The position numbers were made by a program, and so were the translations under genes. Positions 1-5,081 of a stretch of 5,586 nucleotides of DNA are shown here, piece after piece; positions within the stretch are counted from its first letter, which is position 1; every line of letters begins with the position of its first letter. A model generated the notes under the pieces. The model was given only the letters and a program-made list of their open reading frames with translations, did not search any database and was not told the origin of the DNA. The DNA is from Actinomycetota bacterium (GTDB taxonomy: Bacteria > Actinomycetota > Actinomycetes > Nanopelagicales > Nanopelagicaceae), in contig WLRX01000067.1 of assembly GCA_009706135.1 (NCBI GenBank), forward strand, positions 1 to 5,586. Reading direction: 5' to 3'.

Positions 1-586
1 ATTCGGCGTCTAAGTGGTTTGTTGGTTCATCAAGGAGCAATAAATCTGGGGCTTGCAAGAGTAATTTACATAGAGCAACTCGGCGCTTTTCTCCACCAGA
101 TAAAACTTTTACTTCGGCATCTGGTGCCGGACACCGCAGTGCATCCATTGCTTGTTCAAGTTGTGAATCTAGATCCCATGCATTGCGATGATCGAGCTGT
201 TCTTGCAGAGTCCCCATTTCAGCTAATAACTTGTCGTAATCCGCATCTGGGTTAGCCATCTCATCAGAGACTGCATTAAAACGATTGAGTAAAGCAATTG
301 TTTCGGCCACGCCCTCTTGCACGTTTTCTAGAACACTCTTTGTTTCATCGAGGACTGGTTCTTGTAACAAAATGCCAACAGAATAACCAGGTGTTAAAAA
401 TGCTTCACCATTTGATGGTTGCTGCAGACCAGCCATAATCTGCAAGACAGTTGATTTACCAGCACCATTGGGGCCAACAACGCCAATCTTGGCACCAGGT
501 AAAAACATGAGAGTGACGTCATCAAGAATTACTTTTTCGCCGTGCGCTTTGCGCGCCTTCTTCATCGTGTAAATGAACTCAGCCAT
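1..586 (-). CDS. ettA: Energy-dependent translational throttle protein EttA (ABC-F), 3' end cut by window edge
   Basis: This is an ABC-F ATPase that acts on the ribosome, not a transporter. EttA binds the E site and, in E. coli, gates entry into elongation according to the ATP/ADP ratio. The 195 visible residues (of about 555 usual) hold most of the first ABC domain. They include Walker A GPNGAGKST at 38-46, a Q-loop LLQEP at 73-77, the EttA-type arm insertion at about 95-140 (with NPDADYDKL at 112-120), signature LSGGE at 162-166, and Walker B LLLLDEP followed by TNHLDAE at 182-195. The start MAEFIYTM is family-typical, and a modest TAAGG (596-600) sits 9 nt upstream of the ATG. No membrane segments are seen. 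The gene is divergent from the tRNA-Arg gene, with 51 bp between them. The rest, including the second ABC domain, lies left of the window. The EttA assignment over other ABC-F proteins is based on the N-terminus and the arm sequence. Confidence 0.95.
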   Translation of the reverse strand, partial: MAEFIYTMKKARKAHGEKVILDDVTLMFLPGAKIGVVGPNGAGKSTVLQIMAGLQQPSNGEAFLTPGYSVGILLQEPVLDETKSVLENVQEGVAETIALLNRFNAVSDEMANPDADYDKLLAEMGTLQEQLDHRNAWDLDSQLEQAMDALRCPAPDAEVKVLSGGEKRRVALCKLLLQAPDLLLLDEPTNHLDAE

Positions 587-637
587 AGGAGCAAACCTTA
601 CTAGTTCTTATCGGTAGACTTGCCCGTGAACATACAG
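587..637. promoter_or_regulatory. Short divergent spacer between ettA and tRNA-Arg, probable promoters for both
   Basis: These 51 bases must contain, or partly contain, the start signals of two divergent genes. On the plus strand TAGACT (615-620) fits the TANNNT pattern of a -10 box, about 18 nt before the mature tRNA. No convincing -35 is seen. On the minus strand TATGTT (634-629) is a possible -10 for ettA; its -35 would then lie inside the tRNA gene. Both hexamers are weak matches and the assignments are tentative. Confidence 0.3.
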
Positions 638-711
638 GTGCCTGTAGCTCAGTCGGATAGAGCACCCGCCTTCTAAGCGGGTTGTCGCAGGTTCGATTCC
701 TGCCAGGCACA
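638..711 (+). tRNA. tRNA-Arg (anticodon TCT, reads AGA/AGG)
   Basis: A full cloverleaf can be folded by hand. The 7-bp acceptor stem is GTGCCTG (638-644) with CAGGCAC (704-710), all Watson-Crick, and the discriminator is A711. The D stem is GCTC (647-650) with GAGC (660-663). The anticodon stem is CCCGC (665-669) with GCGGG (677-681) around loop CTTCTAA, with anticodon TCT at 672-674. The variable loop has 5 nt. The T stem is GCAGG (687-691) with CCTGC (699-703) around TTCGATT. The 3' CCA is not encoded (CAC follows A711), so it must be added after transcription. The gene stands alone, divergent from ettA and convergent with the pst operon, and ends 8 nt before a strong terminator hairpin. 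Confidence 0.97.
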
Positions 712-719
712 CACAAATA

Positions 720-760
720 AAAAATATCCCGGCTTCAGATATCGAAGCCGGGATATTTTT
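720..760. terminator. Bidirectional intrinsic terminator shared by tRNA-Arg and the pst operon
   Basis: Bases 720-736 pair perfectly with 744-760, giving a 17-bp stem around a 7-nt loop (AGATATC). The core is CCCGGCTTC/GAAGCCGGG and the outer part is A/T pairs. Read on the plus strand the hairpin ends in TTTTT, and on the minus strand the flank reads TTTTTTATTTG, so it can stop transcription from both sides. It begins 8 nt after the tRNA and lies 12 nt past the pstS stop codon on the other strand. Confidence 0.93.
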
Positions 761-772
761 ATTCTTGATTAA

Positions 773-1963
773 TTACTTGATCTTTGCAATCTGCTCTTTA
801 GCCTTGGCTGCAAGTGGACCAGTGATTTGTGAGAAGCCCTTTTCAGGGTACTTGGATGCACATTTTTCTAGAACATATGTGAACCAAGAAGCAACTGCTG
901 CTTGCTTAGCCGCATCTTTTCCAGATGAATATGCCATGCCGTAAGAAGCTGTTCCGATTGGATACGCACCAGGAATCTTCTTTGCGAAATCAACATCTAC
1001 AGTTCCGTTGGCGTTGATTGTTCCGCCACCAAGAAAGATTGATGTTCCGGCAGCAGCTGGCTCAACGAATTCACCATTGGCGTTTTGTACATAAGCAACA
1101 GGCAATTTGTTAGCAGTTGCAAAGCTCAATTCGCTATAGGTTATTGATCCAACTTTATTTTTCACCCCAGCAGAAACTGCTGCTGAACCTGAGGCAGCTT
1201 GGAAGTAATAGAACACTCCACCGTTTGAAGGCAACATCGCATTAAAGCTTTGGTTCTGAGCCTTTGGCCAAACGCTGGAGTTTGCCCCTGCATTTGCTCC
1301 CTTGAGGAATCGACCAAAGTTTTCTGTTGAACCAGATGGGTCTGAGCGGTACCAAACAGTAATGATCTCACTTGGCAAATCGACACTGATTGTCTTCGTG
1401 TCATATGAGGCCACGATTGCTTGTCCCTTAGAATCAAGAGCAGGCACTGTTTTTGTTGTGAATTTATTCTTCTTACCCTTTACTTTAACTTTGATTTTTT
1501 TGGTCTTATAAATTGGAGTCTTAACAACTCTTTCGTTATCTGCAACAATCGCTGGATCGTTCCACTTTGTAATAACACCAGAGAATATTTTTGCAATAGT
1601 TTTTGGAGTTAAATAAATTGGCTCTTTAACTGTTGGCAAGTTATACATAAGTGCAAGTGGAGCTGCATAAATTGGTGCGTAGATTAAGTTTGATGGTGCG
1701 CCGGAGGAATAAGGCGCATCTGAGCCAGCGAAATCAACTAGGCCACCAGTGAAATCTGTACGTCCCTTACCGGAACCACCACCTGTGTAGTTGATTGTAT
1801 TTCCTGTATCAGCTGCATAATCTGACTTACATGCATCAATTAGCGGGCTAGCAAATGTTGCACCGCTACCGTTAAGTGTTGTTCCAGCGAATGCTGGATT
1901 TGTTGACAAGAAAAGTGAAGAAGCGGTGATCGCGATGATCGCCAGTTTCTTACGTGAAATCAT
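773..1963 (-). CDS. pstS: Phosphate ABC transporter substrate-binding protein PstS, with lysine-rich insertion
   Basis: This protein captures inorganic phosphate outside the membrane and delivers it to PstC/PstA. The ATG at 1963 (396 aa) is chosen because GGAGG (1969-1973) lies 5 nt upstream; an in-frame ATG at 1975 has no such site and itself overlaps the GGAGG. Residues 1-26 are a Sec signal peptide (KK, hydrophobic core, likely cleavage after AFA). No lipobox cysteine is present. Ligand residues expected from E. coli PstS are present: T36/F37 (GATF), S64 (GGSGKG), D82 (GSDAP), R206, S210, G211 and S212 (RSDPSGS). The C-terminal GFSQITGPLAAKAKEQIAKI is family-typical. Two features are odd. 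Residues about 148-198 form a Lys-rich insertion just before the RSDPSGS motif, so the protein is longer than the usual 320-370 aa. There are also only two cysteines, C45 and C368. The gene is last in the pst cluster, 116 bp after pstB. Confidence 0.95.
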   Translation of the reverse strand: MISRKKLAIIAITASSLFLSTNPAFAGTTLNGSGATFASPLIDACKSDYAADTGNTINYTGGGSGKGRTDFTGGLVDFAGSDAPYSSGAPSNLIYAPIYAAPLALMYNLPTVKEPIYLTPKTIAKIFSGVITKWNDPAIVADNERVVKTPIYKTKKIKVKVKGKKNKFTTKTVPALDSKGQAIVASYDTKTISVDLPSEIITVWYRSDPSGSTENFGRFLKGANAGANSSVWPKAQNQSFNAMLPSNGGVFYYFQAASGSAAVSAGVKNKVGSITYSELSFATANKLPVAYVQNANGEFVEPAAAGTSIFLGGGTINANGTVDVDFAKKIPGAYPIGTASYGMAYSSGKDAAKQAAVASWFTYVLEKCASKYPEKGFSQITGPLAAKAKEQIAKIK

Positions 1964-1968
1964 TGATT

Positions 1969-1973
1969 CCTCC
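1969..1973 (-). promoter_or_regulatory. Strong Shine-Dalgarno site that sets the pstS start
   Basis: GGAGG on the minus strand lies 5 nt before the ATG at 1963. It overlaps the upstream in-frame ATG (1975-1973), so that ATG is unlikely to be used. It is the clearest ribosome binding site in the window, which fits a need for much more PstS than channel subunits. Confidence 0.85.
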
Positions 1974-2030
1974 ATATGTGAGAAGTACGTGTGGAGAAAA
2001 AGTAACGATTTCGACCAAACAAATGGGTTT

Positions 2031-2074
2031 ACCTGAGCAAACAGGTTGTGTAGGTCAAGTTAACAATAGGTGAA
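2031..2074 (-). promoter_or_regulatory. Possible degenerate Pho box and internal promoter before pstS
   Basis: In the 116-bp pstB-pstS gap the minus strand carries TTCACC (2074-2069), then TTAACT (2063-2058) and TACACA (2052-2047), each 11 nt apart. This is the same phase as the clearer Pho box before pstC, but decayed. TTGACC (2058-2053) is a 5/6 match to a -35 box, but no good -10 is seen at the proper distance. ACCTG (2046-2042) can pair with CAGGT (2035-2031) as a weak 5-bp hairpin without a T-run, so it is not a terminator. An internal, phosphate-responsive promoter is plausible but not proven. Confidence 0.4.
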
Positions 2075-2079
2075 TGAAA

Positions 2080-2925
2080 TTAGCCGAAACGTCCAGTCAC
2101 ATAATCTTCAGTGCGCTTATCCTTTGGATTTGAAAAAATCTCAGAAGTAGTCGAGCACTCAATCAAGCGACCTGGGCCACCATCGGATAAGAAGAAGCCG
2201 GTGCGATCTGAAACACGAGCCGCTTGCTGCATATTGTGAGTGACAATAACAATTGTCATGGAAGCCGAAAGCTCTCTAATGGTCTCTTCAATACGAAGGG
2301 TCGAACCAGGATCTAGCGCCGAACATGGCTCGTCCATGAGTAAAACTTGTGGACTTACTGCAAGCGAGCGCGCAATACAGAGGCGCTGCTGTTGACCACC
2401 TGATAGCGCGCCACCATATTCATCGAGACGATCTTTGACTTCATTCCATAACCCTGCACGTATAAGGCAACTTTCAAGCAACTCACTCTGATTTGCTACC
2501 TTCAGTTGAGCCAGCTTTAGCCCTGAAAGAACATTTTCTTTAATTGTCATAGACGGAAATGGATTTGGCTTCTGAAATACCATTCCGATTCCAAGTCTAA
2601 TTTTTGTTACGTCAGTGCCTGACTTGTAGATATCAGTGCCTTCTAGTAAAACTTCACCAGCCATTGCAGCTGTAGGAATAAATTCGTGCATGCGATTAAG
2701 GATTCGGATAAATGTAGATTTTCCACAACCGGAAGGCCCAATGAGCGCAGTCACGGTACCTGGATAGAAATCAAGTGTCACATCATCGATAACATGCTTA
2801 TCACCGAACCACGCATGAATGTTTCGAGCTTCAAGACCGGTTCCTGCTACATGCTTTGAATCAACATGCTGAGGTCGAGATGCCGCAACACTGGCAAGAG
2901 AGTTCACTGGATTTGGCTGGCTCAT
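2080..2925 (-). CDS. pstB: Phosphate ABC transporter ATP-binding protein PstB
   Basis: This is the cytoplasmic ATPase that powers phosphate import through PstC/PstA. From the ATG at 2925 it has 281 aa. It contains Walker [10 protein letters not shown] (63-71), Q-loop VFQKPNPFP (116-124), signature LSGGQQQR (174-181), Walker B VLLMDEP (194-200), D-loop SALD (202-205), switch histidine H230 in VTHNMQQA, and the PstB-typical C-terminus [16 protein letters not shown] marks PstB among ABC ATPases. The start at 2925 is preferred because AAGGGAG lies 8 nt upstream. An in-frame ATG at 2952, one base after the pstA stop and with an AAGGA inside pstA, would add nine residues (MSTIKGVEK) and cannot be excluded. 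The first 30 or so residues precede the ABC fold and are low-complexity, with no recognised function. The gene follows pstA closely and shares its transcript. Confidence 0.96.
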   Translation of the reverse strand: MSQPNPVNSLASVAASRPQHVDSKHVAGTGLEARNIHAWFGDKHVIDDVTLDFYPGTVTALIGPSGCGKSTFIRILNRMHEFIPTAAMAGEVLLEGTDIYKSGTDVTKIRLGIGMVFQKPNPFPSMTIKENVLSGLKLAQLKVANQSELLESCLIRAGLWNEVKDRLDEYGGALSGGQQQRLCIARSLAVSPQVLLMDEPCSALDPGSTLRIEETIRELSASMTIVIVTHNMQQAARVSDRTGFFLSDGGPGRLIECSTTSEIFSNPKDKRTEDYVTGRFG

Positions 2926-2953
2926 TTTTTCTACTCCCTTGATCGTTGACATA

Positions 2954-4000
2954 CTAAAAGCGTCCTTTTTTATTAGATAGCAAACGTGTAATTGAGAAAA
3001 ATATTAAAACAATAATCATCAAAACCAATACGCCCGACCATGCACGTTGGATTGAAAGTTCGGTGCCCATCGAGAAGTTTTTCCATACATAAAAAGGAAT
3101 CGCTGAGCTGTATCCACTAAATGGATTTAAGTTCAGCGCATCGGCGCCACCCATAGTCAAAAGTAGTGGCGCAGTTTCACCGGCTACGCGGGCAATTCCT
3201 AAAATCACAGAAGTAATAAGTCCGCTCTGTGCAGCAGGCAAAATAATCATCGCAACCGTGCGCCATTGAGTTCCACCCAACGCCAAACCTGCCTCACGAA
3301 GATCACCAGGTACAAGCTTGAGAACTTCTTCTGAGGTGCGCGCAACCGTTGGAATCATAAGTATTGCCAACGCCATAGCACCTGTGAATGCTGAGTATTG
3401 ATTTCCTAGGGCAATCATCCAAATAGCGTAAATGAATAAGCCAGCAACAATGGATGGAATACCACTCATTGCTTGAACGAAGAATCTAATCGTGCTCGCG
3501 GCTTTGCCTTTGATTTCAGTTAAGTACAAAGAAGTGAGCAATCCAATTGGAACGCTGACAATTGTGGCGATCAAGACAACATATAAGGATCCAACAACAG
3601 CGTGAAGGATTCCACCTTCAGATAAGGGAGCATCGGAGGCCGTAACTGCCATGTCAGTTGTAAACATCCCCCACGACAACCCTGCGATGCCGCGACGCAC
3701 AATTTCATACAAAATAGATGCAAGAGGAACAATTACAAATAGCCCTGCGATATACACAAGTACAGTGCTTACCGAATTAAATGCTGCTTTGCGATCACGA
3801 CGCAACCAAGAGATTCCAGCTGCAACAATGGTTGCGACAAAAATCAACGTAACGAAAAATCCAAGCTTTCCCTTAAGAGGTGTGGCGCTGACGATGGCGT
3901 AAGTCAAAACTACAGCGAAAATTGCACCGGCAATTTCGGGCCACGCTTGCTTAAAATTTACGCGCCAAGGCTTGATTGGCTGAGCCACTGTTGCACTCAT
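2954..4000 (-). CDS. pstA: Phosphate ABC transporter permease PstA, with extra N-terminal membrane segments
   Basis: This is one of the two membrane subunits forming the phosphate channel. At 348 aa it is longer than the usual 280-300 aa. The extra part is N-terminal: hydrophobic segments at about 21-39 and 47-66, followed by a basic RRDRK stretch, come before the first canonical helix at about 77-99. The transporter core is recognisable from the EAA-type coupling loop [21 protein letters not shown], which contacts PstB, and the PstA hallmark [12 protein letters not shown]. The ATG overlaps the pstC stop as ATGA, pointing to translational coupling. The only SD-like bases, AAAGG, abut the ATG directly with no spacer. 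A GTG at codon 5 would have an 11-nt spacing and is a possible alternative start. The protein ends in NKKGRF, immediately before pstB. Confidence 0.95.
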   Translation of the reverse strand: MSATVAQPIKPWRVNFKQAWPEIAGAIFAVVLTYAIVSATPLKGKLGFFVTLIFVATIVAAGISWLRRDRKAAFNSVSTVLVYIAGLFVIVPLASILYEIVRRGIAGLSWGMFTTDMAVTASDAPLSEGGILHAVVGSLYVVLIATIVSVPIGLLTSLYLTEIKGKAASTIRFFVQAMSGIPSIVAGLFIYAIWMIALGNQYSAFTGAMALAILMIPTVARTSEEVLKLVPGDLREAGLALGGTQWRTVAMIILPAAQSGLITSVILGIARVAGETAPLLLTMGGADALNLNPFSGYSSAIPFYVWKNFSMGTELSIQRAWSGVLVLMIIVLIFFSITRLLSNKKGRF

Positions 4001-4971
4001 CCTTTGCGCGCAGTTCTGTTAATGATGAGATCTGCAAGGAAGTTAATGAAGAGTGTCACCAAGAAAAGAACAAATCCTGCGGCCATCAGCGCTTTAACTT
4101 CTTCAGGACTTGCCTCGCCAAATTTATTGACGATCATGGACGCCACAGATCCGCCAGCGCTGAGAAGTACTTCGATATTTATGTCATAAACAATATTTAG
4201 AACGGTATACACCGCAACAGTTTCGCCAATCGCGCGACCCAGCCCAAGCATCGCACCACCTATAACACCACCACGACCATATGGAAATACAACAGATTTA
4301 ATCATCGACCACTTTGTTGCACCGAGTGCGTACGCTGCTTGAATACGATCAAGTGGTGTTTGCGCAAATATTTCGCGCGAGATGGAAGTAATAATTGGAA
4401 GAATCATGATTGCAAGAACAAGTCCTGCAATAAAAGGCGAGCGCGAAAATGCAGGTGCTGGCATATCAAAAATTGGAATAAAACCTAAATACTTATGAAT
4501 TAGCTTCGCCCAATATTCGGCGTGCGGCATCAAAATAAAATATCCCCACAGACCAAAGACAATCGAGGGAATAGCGGCCATAACATCGACGACCAAAACC
4601 ATCGGCTTCTTAAGCCACTCTGGTGCGTAGTAAGAAAGAAATAGCGCAGCGCCAACTGCAATTGGAAAACCAAAAAATAGTGCAATCAATCCAATAACAA
4701 TCGTGCCGTACAACATTGCGCCAATTCCATATTGTGCAGGAAGGCCGGCATCTAGTTGCGGTCCATACCATTCAAAACCTGTTATGAATTTAAATCCTTC
4801 AGATTTAAAAGTATTTAAACCATTGATTAAAAGAAATATTGAAATTAATCCAAGAATTACAAGCGAAGAAAATCCACCAGATGTAACAACGGCGCGAAAA
4901 ACTTTGTCCGAAAATCGCGGCTTCGTCGTAATGACGCGCTTTGGCGGAAGTGTCCGTGCGGCTGTGTTCAC
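3997..4971 (-). CDS. pstC: Phosphate ABC transporter permease PstC, probable GTG start
   Basis: This membrane subunit pairs with PstA in the phosphate channel. From GTG at 4971 the protein has 324 aa, normal for PstC. It has a short basic cytoplasmic tail (about 1-26), a first helix at about 28-49 and five further helices. The coupling loop is AAYALGATKWSMIKSVVFP and the PstC hallmark is GRAIGETVAV. The frame stays open upstream to 5088, with an ATG at 5061 and a GTG at 5088. Those longer versions add an Arg/His/Ser-rich stretch unlike PstC, would be encoded by the Pho-box repeats, and in the longest case overlap orn. GTG 4971 is therefore favoured, although it has no Shine-Dalgarno sequence and may be leaderless. 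It is the first gene of the cluster and overlaps pstA by 4 bp. Confidence 0.93.
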   Translation of the reverse strand: MNTAARTLPPKRVITTKPRFSDKVFRAVVTSGGFSSLVILGLISIFLLINGLNTFKSEGFKFITGFEWYGPQLDAGLPAQYGIGAMLYGTIVIGLIALFFGFPIAVGAALFLSYYAPEWLKKPMVLVVDVMAAIPSIVFGLWGYFILMPHAEYWAKLIHKYLGFIPIFDMPAPAFSRSPFIAGLVLAIMILPIITSISREIFAQTPLDRIQAAYALGATKWSMIKSVVFPYGRGGVIGGAMLGLGRAIGETVAVYTVLNIVYDINIEVLLSAGGSVASMIVNKFGEASPEEVKALMAAGFVLFLVTLFINFLADLIINRTARKG

Positions 4972-4975
4972 GAGG

Positions 4976-4987
4976 CTGATACTGCTA
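4976..4987 (-). promoter_or_regulatory. Possible -10 region of the pst operon promoter
   Basis: On the minus strand TATCAG (4981-4976) matches TATAAT at 4 of 6 positions and lies 4 nt before the proposed GTG start; the overlapping CAGTAT (4984-4979) is another option. Either would place transcription start at or within a few bases of the GTG, giving a leaderless mRNA, with the Pho box about 30 bp upstream in place of a good -35. The match is weak and the call is inferred from position. Confidence 0.35.
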
Positions 4988-5011
4988 TTTCCCCAATGAA
5001 AATGGGCAGAT

Positions 5012-5044
5012 GGATGGTTACGAGAAGGTGAACGGAAGGTGAAA
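5012..5044 (-). promoter_or_regulatory. Pho box: three 11-bp direct repeats upstream of pstC
   Basis: The minus strand reads TTTCACCTTCC (5044-5034), GTTCACCTTCT (5033-5023) and CGTAACCATCC (5022-5012), three head-to-tail 11-nt units with a common TTCACC-like core. The first two differ at only two positions. This matches the direct-repeat unit (GTTCACC plus four less conserved bases) bound by PhoP in Streptomyces, and resembles the repeats bound by mycobacterial RegX3. The third unit is weaker, and a possible fourth (5011-5001) is poorer still. The repeats point toward pstC and lie about 40 bp upstream of its proposed start, where an activator could replace a -35 element. No regulator gene is in the window, so the binding protein is unknown. 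Confidence 0.8.
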
Positions 5045-5069
5045 TTAAGACCGATCCCCATGCGCCCGA

Positions 5070-5075
5070 TACATT
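5070..5075 (+). promoter_or_regulatory. Probable -10 box of orn, giving a leaderless transcript
   Basis: TACATT fits the TANNNT -10 pattern and lies exactly at -12 to -7 if transcription begins on the A of the orn ATG (5082). The bases just before the ATG (TTTGCCCC) contain no Shine-Dalgarno sequence, consistent with a leaderless mRNA. A -35 at the expected distance (AAGACC, 5047-5052) is weak and adjoins the Pho box. Confidence 0.5.
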
Positions 5076-5081
5076 TGCCCC

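Noticed and set aside
19..255. Plus-strand open frame opposite ettA
   Set aside because: It is antisense to the signature and Walker B region of EttA, has no ribosome site and no recognisable domain.
634..645. Inverted repeat ACAGG-TG-CCTGT at the tRNA 5' end as an operator
   Set aside because: Half of it is the tRNA acceptor stem, whose sequence is fixed by pairing with the 3' end, so the short palindrome is probably chance.
638..711. tRNA-Arg as an integration site for a mobile element
   Set aside because: No integrase, no second copy of the tRNA 3' end and no foreign-looking genes are nearby. The tRNA is followed directly by its terminator and housekeeping genes.
1162..1612. Open frames on both strands inside pstS
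   Set aside because: They overlap the real pstS frame in other phases, and their products look like random translations.
1964..2079. Riboswitch or terminator in the pstB-pstS gap
   Set aside because: The only hairpin seen is a 5-bp stem without a T-run, and no known riboswitch core was recognised. Transcription factor sites explain the gap better.
3651..4200. Plus-strand open frames opposite pstA and pstC
   Set aside because: They are antisense to conserved permease sequence, overlap each other in different frames and show no start signals.
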